From Macrolepiota albuminosa (Eukaryota; Basidiomycota; Agaricomycetes; Agaricales; Agaricaceae), in NCBI GenBank assembly GCA_027475525.1, contig JAMWFC010000092.1, forward strand, positions 124,001 to 188,000: a DNA stretch of 64,000 nt, read 5' to 3'. Under the pieces are notes generated by a model. That model searched no databases, was not told the origin of the DNA, and worked only from the letters and a program-made list of their open reading frames with translations. The position numbers and the translations under genes were made by a program. Below, in pieces: positions 32,770 to 42,911 of this stretch. Within the stretch, counting starts at the first letter, position 1, and the number at the start of each line of letters is the position of its first letter.

Positions 32770-35745
32770 AAGACATTCCCAAAGACAACAGTCAAGACCA
32801 AGACGATACAGACTGGGTCAACATTGACACCATCATGAATGGTCAGGACTCAATCAATCTGAGTCACATGGGTGGAGAATTCCAAGAGCTTCTTGAAGAG
32901 AAGCTATGGCCACGAAGAAGACAAAAGGACTACTGTGTCTGTCGGGATGTGATTATCTGTGGAAACTTTGGGTTTACCACTCAATTGAATGCAATGGTTA
33001 ATGCATATTTGAGATGGAGTAAAGCATGCGGAGTGTCAGGAGAGGTGCTTGCAGCTCTCTGAGTAAAAGTGCAGTAATTCAGGAGACGTGGGTTATTCAG
33101 GCTGTTGACTTATTTGGTGAGTTATACACTCTTTGTATATAGTTATAACTTTCTGATGCCTGTCAGAAACTTATCCTCTAGATGTACCCATGCTTTAGGG
33201 AAGTGAGACAATTTCTGCCTCCCTGATTGAGCACAGCCTCATCTCTGCAGCTCCATATTATCCTGACATTGTGTTTGCCACATGAGCTATTGAATTATAT
33301 CATACCACTCATCTTTGATGCCATCACCTGACTATTCAACCATTTGTCAAAAGCTTATACAACTTACACAGTGCTCTATTTAAACCATATCTCAGTAAAC
33401 AATTCTCAATTGCCTATGATGTTTACTTGTCAATTTGTGAAGAAACAGAGAAATGTGTCCAAGCTGCTCTTGAATGGAATACACCCAAGTGGAGGCTCTG
33501 CTATGCATGTCCTGCATGTACTTATAAGCTAAAGGGTGAAAAACCATTGATCTCTGATATTCTGGTAACAATGGATGGAAATGATTCACTGAAGCATATT
33601 ATTTGTTGAGGGCCAGCTACTAAAGATGAAAATAGGAAATTAACAGCTGAAGCATCAAAGAAGTTGTGGGATAATTGTATGATAGATGGAGATTATTATT
33701 TGAGTAGAAGATAGTAGATAAATGGTCTAAAGGCATTCTTCAAGAGATGTTGCCCACAGGAAATAGTGCGGTAAGTCATTTACCTTTTCATGTTTATATT
33801 ATACTCACTATTCAACATAGGATGAAGGCACAACAGGATCAGAATCAAATCCTTGCAGAGAATTATGGAAAAATATGATTGATGAGCTAACTACACACAT
33901 GTAGAGAATTTTTGATAAGACTGGCATCTTCTTAGTTCTCTGCCATTATGGCTTTGTTCTTCTCATGGCTGATATGGTTCAGAGTGGTGAACTGTGAGTA
34001 TACATGACTCTTCTCCATTATTTTACTTACTTGAAGTCTTGTTAAAGTGCCAAATACCCTTTGGCTATAGTTAATGAACTTTTAGATGTATTTGGCATGC
34101 AAATTGGTGGGGGCTACAATATTGGATGTAAATTTGGCATAACACTTGCTAAAAGCCCCCTTGGATCTTGTGCATCTGAACTTCAATACAAGTCACTGGT
34201 TGGAAGCTTTCATGGACATGCTCATAACTGACATTGTCAACTTGCATTCCTCACAAAGTATGTCAAAGGTCTTGGGCTTGAAGACCTCAAAGGATGTAAA
34301 TGTTTCTTTTGCAAATCCAATGCCCTTGCACCATCAGTGCGATATGCAAGCATTTTTCACCAAAAACAGAGCATACAGGAATATGTGAAGCATATGAATA
34401 GACAGGATACTTATCACAATCTTAGTACATTCTCTTTTTGTTTACTCTCTTCTCTGATTTATATAACTTCAGGTACTTTTCTTATCAATAACTACAAACA
34501 AGCATTGAAGCTGATCAATGGTCAATTGGCATTAGAGAAGCAGATGCGAGATCAAGATATTGAAAGTTTTGATATATTCAAGCAATGGCTAGTGGAGAAA
34601 AAGGTGTATCTTGAGGGATTATCTCAGGAGCCTATCAAAGAAACATTGCAGATGGAGTATTATCAGAAGTTGGTGAACCTAGAGGCTAGCCAGAAAAGGC
34701 TAGATGAAGCACAATCAAAGTGGCTTGTTATCACACCAGAGACACACAATATACAAGACTATACATGGTCTATAGAGACTCAACGTCAACATGCTCTTGA
34801 AATGCATGAGAAAGACCTCAAGATTGTTCAAGGCCTTGAATTAAAACTGTGCATTATGACACGGTGGACTTGAATGTGCCCTGAGTGGAGGAATGCTGCT
34901 GAGATGTCAGCCAAATGTTGTTATTAGCAATGTCTTGATAATTTAGATGCATTGGTTGTGTCGAGGATGTTTGAATTGACAAAGATAAATATGTCACAGT
35001 TGGGTATGTTTGAGGTTTTTATAATTTACATTGCAGTAACTAACATTTATATAAGATAGGATACAAGTTACAAAAACACATTGGTAATGCTCTTAAGGCT
35101 TGATCACAGGCCATACAAAATGCGCTTGACATGTACAACATAGCTGCTTGTGCTCTTTCTCCACCATGTCCTGAGCTTTCATGGGACATTGTTGTGGAGT
35201 ACACTTTTCTTGTGGACTTTGATCTATTATCTGATACACAAGACAATGTACGTGAACATGCTTGGGCCACATCTGCTGCTTGCATAATGATGGATGAGTA
35301 CTTTAAAATTGAGCAAGCCCATGAAGAAATTAGTTGGCTCAACACTGAAATTCAGCAACTTGTTACCTACATGCATGATGAAGAGATGTATCTGAAAGAA
35401 AGGGAGGAAGTTACTGCTGCTAAAGATAGTGTACTTGCTCATCAATTTCATCTGCATTGTGAATGCCTTCATCAGTTCAACAAGCTTCACATGTGCTATC
35501 TTCACAAGCTTGCCACTTTTCCAGATTTCACAGGATCTATCATTCCAGGTATCAGAGCTAATTGTGAATTTAGTATAAATGCAATGGATGTGGACAAAGA
35601 TGGTACTTGTGATATTGAGGAAGAGGCCAAAGATGATACAAAAGAGGTGGAAAGTAATGAGGAAGAGGATAGCAGTGATGCCAACAATGATGCTCAGCTA
35701 GCAGAAGAGGTGAACAAGGTTATTCAAATCTTTTCCAGTCTTTAG
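32770..35745 (+). pseudogene. KDZ-family (Kyakuja/Dileera/Zisupton) DDE transposase, degenerate
   Basis: A cut-and-paste type DNA transposase common in mushroom-forming fungi. Segments in order: DWVNIDTIMNGQD and LSHMGGEFQELL; LFKPYLSKQFSIAYDVYLSI; a CxC pair CYACPACTYKL; VTMDGNDSLKHII; GGYNIGCKFGITLAKSPLGS; SLVGSFHGHAHN, CQLAFLTKYVKGLGLEDLKG, SNALAPSVRYASIFH; FLINNYKQALKLI; and the C-terminal frame 35131-35745 (SWDIVVEYTFLVDFDLLSDT, DEYFKIEQAHEEISWLNTEI) ending with an acidic tail. Several introns of about 35-60 bp fit. Stops occur at about 33605, 33714, 33904, 34227 and 34873, and the usual Y-D-x-x-C Asp reads Asn. The 5' end is uncertain because GypB sits immediately upstream. Confidence 0.9.
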
Positions 35746-35819
35746 TTCAGAGCTTTTCTTTTTAATTGTAACAAGTATTATATATTATCAGTTGATACTA
35801 GTAATACAAGCCCTTTTTT

Positions 35820-36170
35820 CTGAAGTTTTTTGGTGGAATTTGAAGGGGAATGTGTTCTTATTGTGTGCAACAATGAGCAAAAGGGACAGGATCAGCAGGC
35901 AGCGTTATATTTGAGCAACTCCAATGAGGACCCAACATGATATTGGTGATGCAGTGTTTCCAACATCTACAATGTGCCTTGGTACTCACTAGCAGGAGTC
36001 CCAGTTTTTTCTGTAGTTTTCTGATGGAATTTAAAGAGAAATGGGTTCTTATTGTGTGCAATGATGAGCAAAAGGGTGGGAGCAGTGGGCAGCATTATAT
36101 CCAATAAGGACCCAATGTAATATCTGTGAGGCAATGTTTTCGATGTCTACAACATGTCTCAGCACTTCCA
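35820..36170. repeat. Diverged direct repeat, two units of about 170 bp
   Basis: Both units contain TTCTTATTGTGTGCAA, ATGAGCAAAAGGG and ATATC/ATATT-rich ends (about 35825-35990 and 36010-36170). They differ by many substitutions and small indels. No coding potential seen. Confidence 0.75.
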
Positions 36171-36241
36171 AGTCAACAGTCTCAAATACAAGTCTGAGAA
36201 ATATCATGGTATTATTAGAAAAAGTGTATAGTTAAGAAAAA

Positions 36242-36294
36242 CATGCCTAACTAGGTGTGGAATACTGATTATATTCCATGCCTAATTAGGCATG
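36242..36294. other. Near-perfect 22-bp inverted repeat with 9-base loop
   Basis: Arms CATGCCTAACTAGGTGTGG (36242 on) and ATTCCATGCCTAATTAGGCA (to 36294) pair with few mismatches. It may be a transposon end or a cruciform; nothing nearby identifies it. Confidence 0.7.
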
Positions 36295-36330
36295 ATAAGC
36301 AGTAGCCACAGGTAAGCAGAGCTCTTAGAC

Positions 36331-36787
36331 AGTGCATTCACATCTGCATTGTATGTATAAAAAACTCTACTATGTTGGAATGCCCATTGAATGCTGCCAC
36401 ATGAAGTGCAGATAACTGCACATCATCTGAATCAATTCAATGTCAGCAATATGTGAAATCTATCAGGTCTAACTTTTACCTTCTGCACTTACATCTGCAT
36501 TGTGTTTAACAAAAAACTTTACTATGTCCAGACAGCCTTTTGTTGCTGCCACATGAAGTACAGAACACTGCATATCATCTGAATTAATTGAATATTAGCA
36601 CTATGTGCAGTCTATCAGGTTTAACTTTCACCTTTTGCATTTACATCTGCATTGTGTTCAATTAAGAGCCTTACAATATCTAGATGTCCTTCTTCTGCTG
36701 CCCAAAGAAGTGCAATCCACTGTTGTATATCTAAATTAACAATATTAGTTGGTATGTGCAGTAAGTATATCAAGTGCAGCTCTTACT
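36331..36787 (-). pseudogene. Ankyrin-repeat exons (gene fragment)
   Basis: Three minus-strand exons each encode one ankyrin repeat: 36730-36632 (LLWAAEEGHLDIVRLLIEHN, 99 bp), 36578-36480 (LHVAATKGCLDIVKFFVKHN, 99 bp) and 36426-36331 (LHVAAFNGHSNIVEFFIH, with a frameshift near its end). Introns of about 53 bp have GT-AG ends and lie in phase 1, so each 99-bp exon adds exactly 33 residues. Upstream sequence ending at 36787 (INNNA) could be a further exon. Ankyrin repeats bind other proteins. Neither end of the gene can be found, and the last repeat is damaged. Confidence 0.8.
36426..36730 (-). repeat. Tandem 152-bp exon-plus-intron unit
   Basis: Exon starts at 36730, 36578 and 36426 are spaced exactly 152 bp. 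The introns are similar to each other (G-T-x-AAAGTTA-x-ACCTGATAG...AATT-x-ATTCAG), so exon and intron were duplicated together. Confidence 0.85.
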
Positions 36788-37440
36788 TGCATTGTTGTTG
36801 ATCTTATGGCACTTCTTTTCTCACTTCTCAATGGACCTCTGTCTCCTCTGGCATCTTTCTCTATTGAAATGTCTGATGAATTGCTTGTTTTGCATGGTCT
36901 ACCTAGGCCACATTCCGTTTCAGAAAAAAAAATTTATTGATCCATCATATTTTGAATGGCCTTTGTGCTGTTTCTCCCACTGCAGATTGCAGCAAGTGTG
37001 TTGGCTCTGCCAATCCTTGTCAGTCAAAATGTTTTATTTTGGATGCAGTCATTTCTCATGCGTGTTTGGATACAACTCCAATTGTCAATATACATCTTCT
37101 GTGCAAAGCTTTAGAGTTGGATTGCCTTCCCAACAGTTGTTCTTTGCTTGTTGGATTCTTAAACAAAGTTTGTAGCAATACAGAGCACCTTCTTCCTTCT
37201 TTTTTAACTTCCACTTGCTGTATAATGATGCAAAATGCAGTATTTACTCTATGTAAAGTAGTCCAAAATGGAATTCAGACTGAACTTTGTTATATTTCAA
37301 CTCCACAAGTTTACAGAGTACGTGGGGCAAGAGCTACACTCATGTGCACTTTATAAAAGTAGTGTATAATTTTTGATTGATTTATTTGAATGAAAACTGA
37401 AAGTTATCACTCAAAATGGGCACAAATAAGTATTACTACT
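36788..37440. other. Unassigned AT-rich sequence
   Basis: A plus-strand frame of 139 codons (36937-37356, Cys- and Leu-rich) has no recognisable domain. The minus strand has a short open stretch (ETECGLGRPCKTSNSSD) that could be an upstream exon of the ankyrin fragment. I cannot choose between them. Confidence 0.3.
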
Positions 37441-38294
37441 AATGCCCGAAGACAATCTGTGTGCTAGTGGCTTAAGACGTCCACTCTCTAGAGACTCCGA
37501 GCCATGGCAAGTCGATTGCTTGCCTGACTCCCCCAATTACATCCCCTTTCATATCTGCTTCCCTTGGGCACAGACCAGCACACATCCACATAGCAGCGAG
37601 TTATTCATTGTGTTTTTAAGCAATAAACACCTTTTATATAAAAACTTAAAAGTACTAAGGCATAAAGTAGTTAAATCAGAGGGGCCCTCAACCTTATACC
37701 ACCATGTGCCTACTAACCCTGGGCACAGTGGATGCGCCTAACATGTCTTCCGCATCTTGAAACAATAACTCTAACAGAGTAGAGCCTAACCAGCTTCGGA
37801 GCGCCCCCCCTCACATGATAATCTCGAGTCCTAGAACTCAAGTACACCCCTAAGAGGGCAGAACTCTAGAGGGGCAAGCACGTTTTGAGCTCGCCTGACG
37901 TGTCCGCTGCATGCATGAAAATTTTCTTCATACATAAACAGCCTTCACGAGCTCAGGGTCAGAGCGGATCTAACCAGATCACTCTGATGTCTATTTAGGA
38001 TAGAGGAAAAACTCCCTGTCCCAGAATAACACACCAGCAAGGGGGCGAGAGCAAGTAAGGAGGACCGGTTCCAGACCCTCTCTAGGGAGTAATCCACAAG
38101 AAGGATACCATCCCTGCTACTGAGTGTGAGTGCCGGGAGAGGTCAGCGTAGAGCATCACCCACAAATGATGGTCCCTGAATTAATGGCGGAATTGTCATG
38201 GACATGTCTAAAGATACCGCAATTTAATGAGAGTTATAACTGAGTCCGAAAACGTTGAGCCCCACTATCTTCTGTCCCCTATCTTGGATAGTAA
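37441..38294 (+). other. Probable 5' leader of the LINE
   Basis: GC content and texture change at about 37440, and no ORF of note is seen until the ATG at 38295. Its position directly upstream of ORF1 suggests the LINE 5' UTR, but I see no defined start. Confidence 0.4.
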
Positions 38295-39797
38295 ATGCTC
38301 CAACTAGACGAACAGAAGAAAAGAGCTCTCACCGCCAGCCCCGAGAAAAAAACAGGGGAAAGAAACCGCAAAAGGAAAAGACGAAACATCTCTTCTCTGC
38401 CTGACCTGCCTGGTATGGAACTCTCAGATATGGAAGCTCCTAGCCAGTCACCTACAACCAGCCCATCTTCTCCTGCAGTCATTCCACCTAACTTGACGGG
38501 CCTTAACATATCGAGACCTCTGACCAAAGAATCGGATGGAGGCACCACCATGGTCGATATATCAGCATCCCCCCTGCAGCCTATGAGCACCCTGCCGGTG
38601 GCAGATCCCCTGACAAGTACCCCCACTGGTGGGACTAGAAGGGCTGACCCCCCATGGATCATAAGCAGGTGTCCCAAGGAGGCAGCAAAAACAGCTATGG
38701 GTAGTTTGCGGGGTGCACAGGCTAACAGAGCAGCCCTCCCATGAGATCTGAAGAGAACGCTCACCCCGGTAGGGGGTTTCCCAGAAATCCATCTCTCTAC
38801 CCCTCCCTGGTACAATCTCCTTCCTCTGCAGAAGGAGCATTTTGAGGAGTACCTGGAGCTGAAGTTCTGGATTTGGGTGTGGCAAGCGAGCAAAGAGGGT
38901 GACCTAGTTGGTGCCGGGGAGAGTCTGAAGGCTTTGGTAAAAAGTATGACAGGTGAGAAGGCGAAGCTGTCATCACCACAACAAGAAAAGGAAATTGCAC
39001 TTCAAAGGAGAGCAGAGCGCCAGAAACCTCCTTACCACTTCCTTGTCTCAGGAAACATGGAGACAGCTGGGAGGATCCTATCTGATAACCCAATCATCTC
39101 GACCCCTTCTGTATTGGCTTTCATCCTGCAGTACAACCCTCTTGTCCCACATTTCCTCTGCACAATAGAGGGTTTTACTCTGAGCGTGAGCTCCCCAGAA
39201 GCGATTGCTGAGGCAGAGTTGGAGGCTACAAAGATTGTCAGGAAAACCCTGGTTGAGAATGACTTAACAATCGACTTCATAAAGGAACGTCTTATAAATG
39301 ACAACTTGTCTCAGCATGACATGTCCCCTGCGAGAGCCATGCTTGAGACCCTGATCGTAAAGCTTTTCAAGATGGATGACACAACAGTTCGGTCCAATAA
39401 GTTCGGAGCTAAAAAACCCCTATGGAACGTATATTTCCAATCCACCCCCAACATCGCATGGACGGGCTATTTCCAAATTCTACAACACATCCAAGATGTC
39501 ATCTTCATAGACATGGACTATGGTAATGCAAAACTGGTCAAGGAAGAAGACTGTCTGCACTGTTTCAATTGCAAAGGTGCTGATCACAATCAGCCCCAAT
39601 GCGAGTACTCCCTGCTCACCGGATGGTTTGGAAGCCAGGACTCAGACAACAAGCTTGAGGAGACTGCAGAGTTTGCTCAGCCCAGCTGCGACGCAAAATC
39701 CCATGATGGCAATAAGAAATGGGGTAACAGCTGTGGAGGATTTAGAGGAACAAATAGGCGTGGTTTTGGTGTTCCGCATAAGCGTGAATGGCATTGA
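38295..39797 (+). pseudogene. LINE ORF1, Gag-like RNA-binding protein
   Basis: One frame of 500 codons with a single TGA at 38742-38744 (likely from CGA). The N-terminus is Lys/Arg-rich (KKTGERNRKRKRRNI), then Pro/Ser-rich. The central region (PYHFLVSGNMETAGRILSDN, MSPARAMLETLIVKLFKMDD) looks ordered. A CCHC-like knuckle CFNCKGADHNQPQC and a Gly/Arg tail (GGFRGTNRRGFGVPH) follow. This is the usual make-up of an ORF1 protein that coats LINE RNA. Reading continues toward ORF2 in other frames between 39798 and 40054. Confidence 0.82.
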
Positions 39798-40054
39798 AAT
39801 TAACCCCCTTACAGTAGAAATATGTATTGCGCAATGAAACCTTGTTGAGTCCCGATCCCACAAAACTTTGGGTTCTGAAGTTTAGATGAATTTACTGAGC
39901 TCTAGGGCGACAGGTAATCTAGACTAACCCCCTGACTGGACCAGGTCACGTTCAGACGGCATTGTATTTATGACAGGTTAGGCCATGCAGCAGCCCTGCT
40001 GAAATCTTAAATACTCTGTATTGAAGATATTACTCGAATCCAACTACCTGACGC

Positions 40055-41124
40055 TGATGACGCCAACTGTGGTTGGGTGCGCTGGACGTATATGTAGTAC
40101 AACACCGTCTCCAGCGCTTGGCATGCGTAGTTGTGAGGAGTCCTGACAGGGTCCCGGTGTGGTCGAGTGGAGGTAGTAAAATGATGCGCTAGATTATAGC
40201 GCTTTGGGGGCTACCTGGCAGACTGTAAGCGTCGTAGTTTAGGCAAAGATATTGGAGAAAAGACGAATAGCGCAGCGTATTGTGCCCGTAGGTGGCACCG
40301 TAAATGATAAAGACGAGATAGACAAAGCTAGCACCCGACTTAGTGACGAAGTCAAAGGAAGCTAGCGTGAGTTGAACGCTAAGTGTAACTGTGTGTTCGA
40401 GGGGTTACAATTCGTTGTTATATACATGTAAGGTAGCTATTTTATATACTATGCGCTACCATGTTTGCCAAGATACAAGTCCATCTGCGGCGCTACCTCC
40501 TAGCACCTCTCCTCGTGGTTTCCTCTAACGGCGACCTGTCAATGGCGACCTTTTGCACATGGCTGACGGCAACCATGGCGTTATGACCCACGGTGACCAG
40601 CGGCGACTCTATATTGACTTAGAATTGTACGAGTCTGCTCACTTTTACTATAACTCCAATTGGCCAGGCTGTTCCGGGGTATGGTCGGAAAATCCTCGAC
40701 AGACGCCGTGAGCGCTAATGTCAGCGCTACTCATTGTATTAGTTCCTGGCAGGTCCAGATGTCGGATTTAAGTATATCCAGTGCCGCCGTCATTGATCCT
40801 TTTAGACTTCTGATTGAAGTGCCTCGTCAAATGGCAGCACCTGCTGCTGGCTCCTTCTGGAAGTGATTGGGGTTTAGTTAGAGTCCTCTCCCACCATTGT
40901 GTTAGCGCTATATGTTATGAGCCTCCTTCGTCCTTGGGCTAGGTGAAAGGAGTGCGCTGAAGGCTTGGTAGCTAGGGGTTAGGATAGATTTCTAAATCTT
41001 GTAGTGGTTTGCCAGAGCTAGAGCTGCTCTATATTCCCAACTGGTTGCTAGAGTCCTGAGTACATCAAGTGTCAGTTGGCCTATAATGTCCCTTGATGCG
41101 CTCAGTCCAAGTAGAAGCCTATCA
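40055..41124 (-). repeat. 3' LTR of GypC
   Basis: 1070 bp. It holds a segment of about 193 bp (roughly 40529-40721) that the 5' LTR lacks; apart from this, nearly all differences are CpG transitions. Confidence 0.95.
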
Positions 41125-41160
41125 TCTCCCCCCAACTGAAAAATTGACTGTCCTCAGTCA
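41125..41160 (-). other. Polypurine tract region of GypC
   Basis: On the minus strand, GAGGACAGTCAATTTTTCA is followed by GTTGGGGGGAGA and the LTR, matching GypB. Confidence 0.75.
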
Positions 41161-41213
41161 AACGCCGTCATTAATTTGACTGCGCTACGGTCCGTATGCT
41201 GCCGCCGGCGCCT

Positions 41214-41222
41214 TATAAAAAT
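41214..41222 (+). promoter_or_regulatory. TATA-like box of the GypC antisense gene
   Basis: TATAAAAAT lies 57 bp upstream of the antisense ATG (41271) and just outside the LTR. This suggests that the antisense gene has its own promoter rather than using the LTR. Confidence 0.4.
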
Positions 41223-41860
41223 CGTTTTTAGCCCTTCACCTTCTCGTGTTTTCCTTCCCATCTTTCCAACATGTCCACTCCTTTCGATGCCTCTGCTCTT
41301 CGCAATTTCCTGGCTAAAGCCTCTTATTTATTCGATCGCGCTAAGTCTGTCGGTCCCGCCGATGCACCACAAACTGTCCCTGGCATTATGCAACTCTATC
41401 GGTGCTGGCTCGTGGTCCGCGGCTCCAACAGTTCCTGGGAGCGGGGTGACAAGGTTTGCAAGTGGTGTGTGGCCCGGTACCGTGAGTACGAAGGTGCCGA
41501 TTGGTTGCACCCTTTTGCGAACCTTTTTGTAAGTTTCTAAGTTTGATTTTGGGTTTGTGGCGCTAAGGTTCAGCACCCATACTAGGCTCCCTCTCTATCC
41601 GACGAGATTGATGCCCTGCTGGCTAGTACCGAGGTTGGCAAAGTGAGTTCCCTCCTCTTCTTCCTCGCATTTTCCATGTTAACCCTGAGTAGTCGGTTGC
41701 TACGTTGCCTACCGTTGCCAGCCTTCCTAGTGCCCCGTTGGCCCCTACCGTTCCTTCCGCTCTGGCCGCTCCTGCTGCTCCTGTTTCCGTTCTGCCCCCT
41801 CCCGTTCTCGGTAGTCCTTTTCGTGGCGATGCTTGTCCCGCTCGTCCTGCACCCATTGTT

Positions 41861-42014
41861 GCTTCTCCCACTCGTACTGCGCCTCCTCACTCGGCCATCA
41901 AACGGATTGCCGTTACCGCCAGTGAGCCCTGGCCCGGGCTTCTCCCACTCGTACTGCGCCTCCTCACTCGGCCATCAAACGGATTGCCGTTACCGCCAGT
42001 GAGCCCTGGCCCGG
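41861..42014. repeat. 77-bp perfect tandem duplication 9
   Basis: Copies 41861-41937 and 41938-42014, in exon 3 of the GypC antisense gene. Confidence 0.95.
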
Positions 42015-42092
42015 GCCTACCCATACTATTTCTCGCCTTCCCCCCCATAACTTTGCTGTTGTCATTAATTGCGTGCCCCCTGCTCTCGCTAG

Positions 42093-42911
42093 TGTCAGGT
42101 TCCGCTGAGTCGGGGGCCTTCCGGGAAAGCAACGCCCTTACGATGCGGACTTGACCTACGAATACTCGGGTGTCTGGAACTCCGGGGCTAGGACTCCGGG
42201 GTTCAAGACGAGGACAGGGGTAATCCCGGGAGAGGGGACTAGAGTCCGGGAGTTTTGGGTTGGGGGTGGCTGAGAGTTAGAGGGGGTCGAGTCGTGAACC
42301 GGAGGTTCTAAGACGAGACCAAGTTAGTAAATCAAGAGTCGGGTGGCTGAGAGTTAGAGGGGGTCGAGTCGTGAACCGGAGGTTCTAAGACGAGACCAAG
42401 TTAGTAAATCAAGAGTCGCAAAGTGCGTACCAAAACTTAGAGCACGCGAATACTTAGGCGTGCCAGTCGAAGCGTACCAAACAAGGCGTACCAGTCAAGC
42501 AGAGGGCACGCAATATCCAAAGTAACAGTGTATGCAATATCAAGACTACCGAATACAACAGGGAGCTACACTATAAGTACTATGGGGCTGGGTCTCAGGG
42601 TTCCGGGATGTCTGGGATGGGTTCCGGGGGTCATTGAGTAGCGGCAGGGGCTGTATATCGGGATTGCGCATGTGGGGCGCGCGATCAATTGGCGCGGATG
42701 GGGTCGTGATGCGTGATGCGCGATGTCCAGAGCGAGTCACGTGATCTGATCATTGATCGGGGCTGGGGGCGGCTGATGGCGGTCCTTGATGCGTGTGATG
42801 GCGGTGTTGGCGGTCGTGATGGCGGGGCGTGTTCTGTGGGGTCGGAGGGAGGGTCCCGGAGGGTGTTCCGGGGGTGTCCCGGGGTGGGCCCGGAGGGGAG
42901 GGGTCGTGACA
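42093..42911. repeat. Solo LTR of the GypD family
   Basis: TGTCAGGTTCCGC to GGGTCGTGACA with a perfect 5-bp target duplication GCTAG (42088-42092, 42912-42916). It interrupts an antisense exon: CCTGCTCTCGCTAG before and CCTCCTAAACAT after join in frame as PALAS-PPKH. It is 819 bp including a 77-bp duplication. The lack of internal sequence means the two LTRs of a full insertion recombined. Confidence 0.95.
42264..42417. repeat. 77-bp perfect tandem duplication 10
   Basis: Copies 42264-42340 and 42341-42417, within the solo LTR; the other two LTRs of this family have the segment once. Confidence 0.95.

Noticed and set aside
36937..37356. Plus-strand ORF of 139 codons, Cys/Leu-rich
   Set aside because: No domain, no neighbouring exons on that strand, and AT-rich surroundings; listed only as unassigned.
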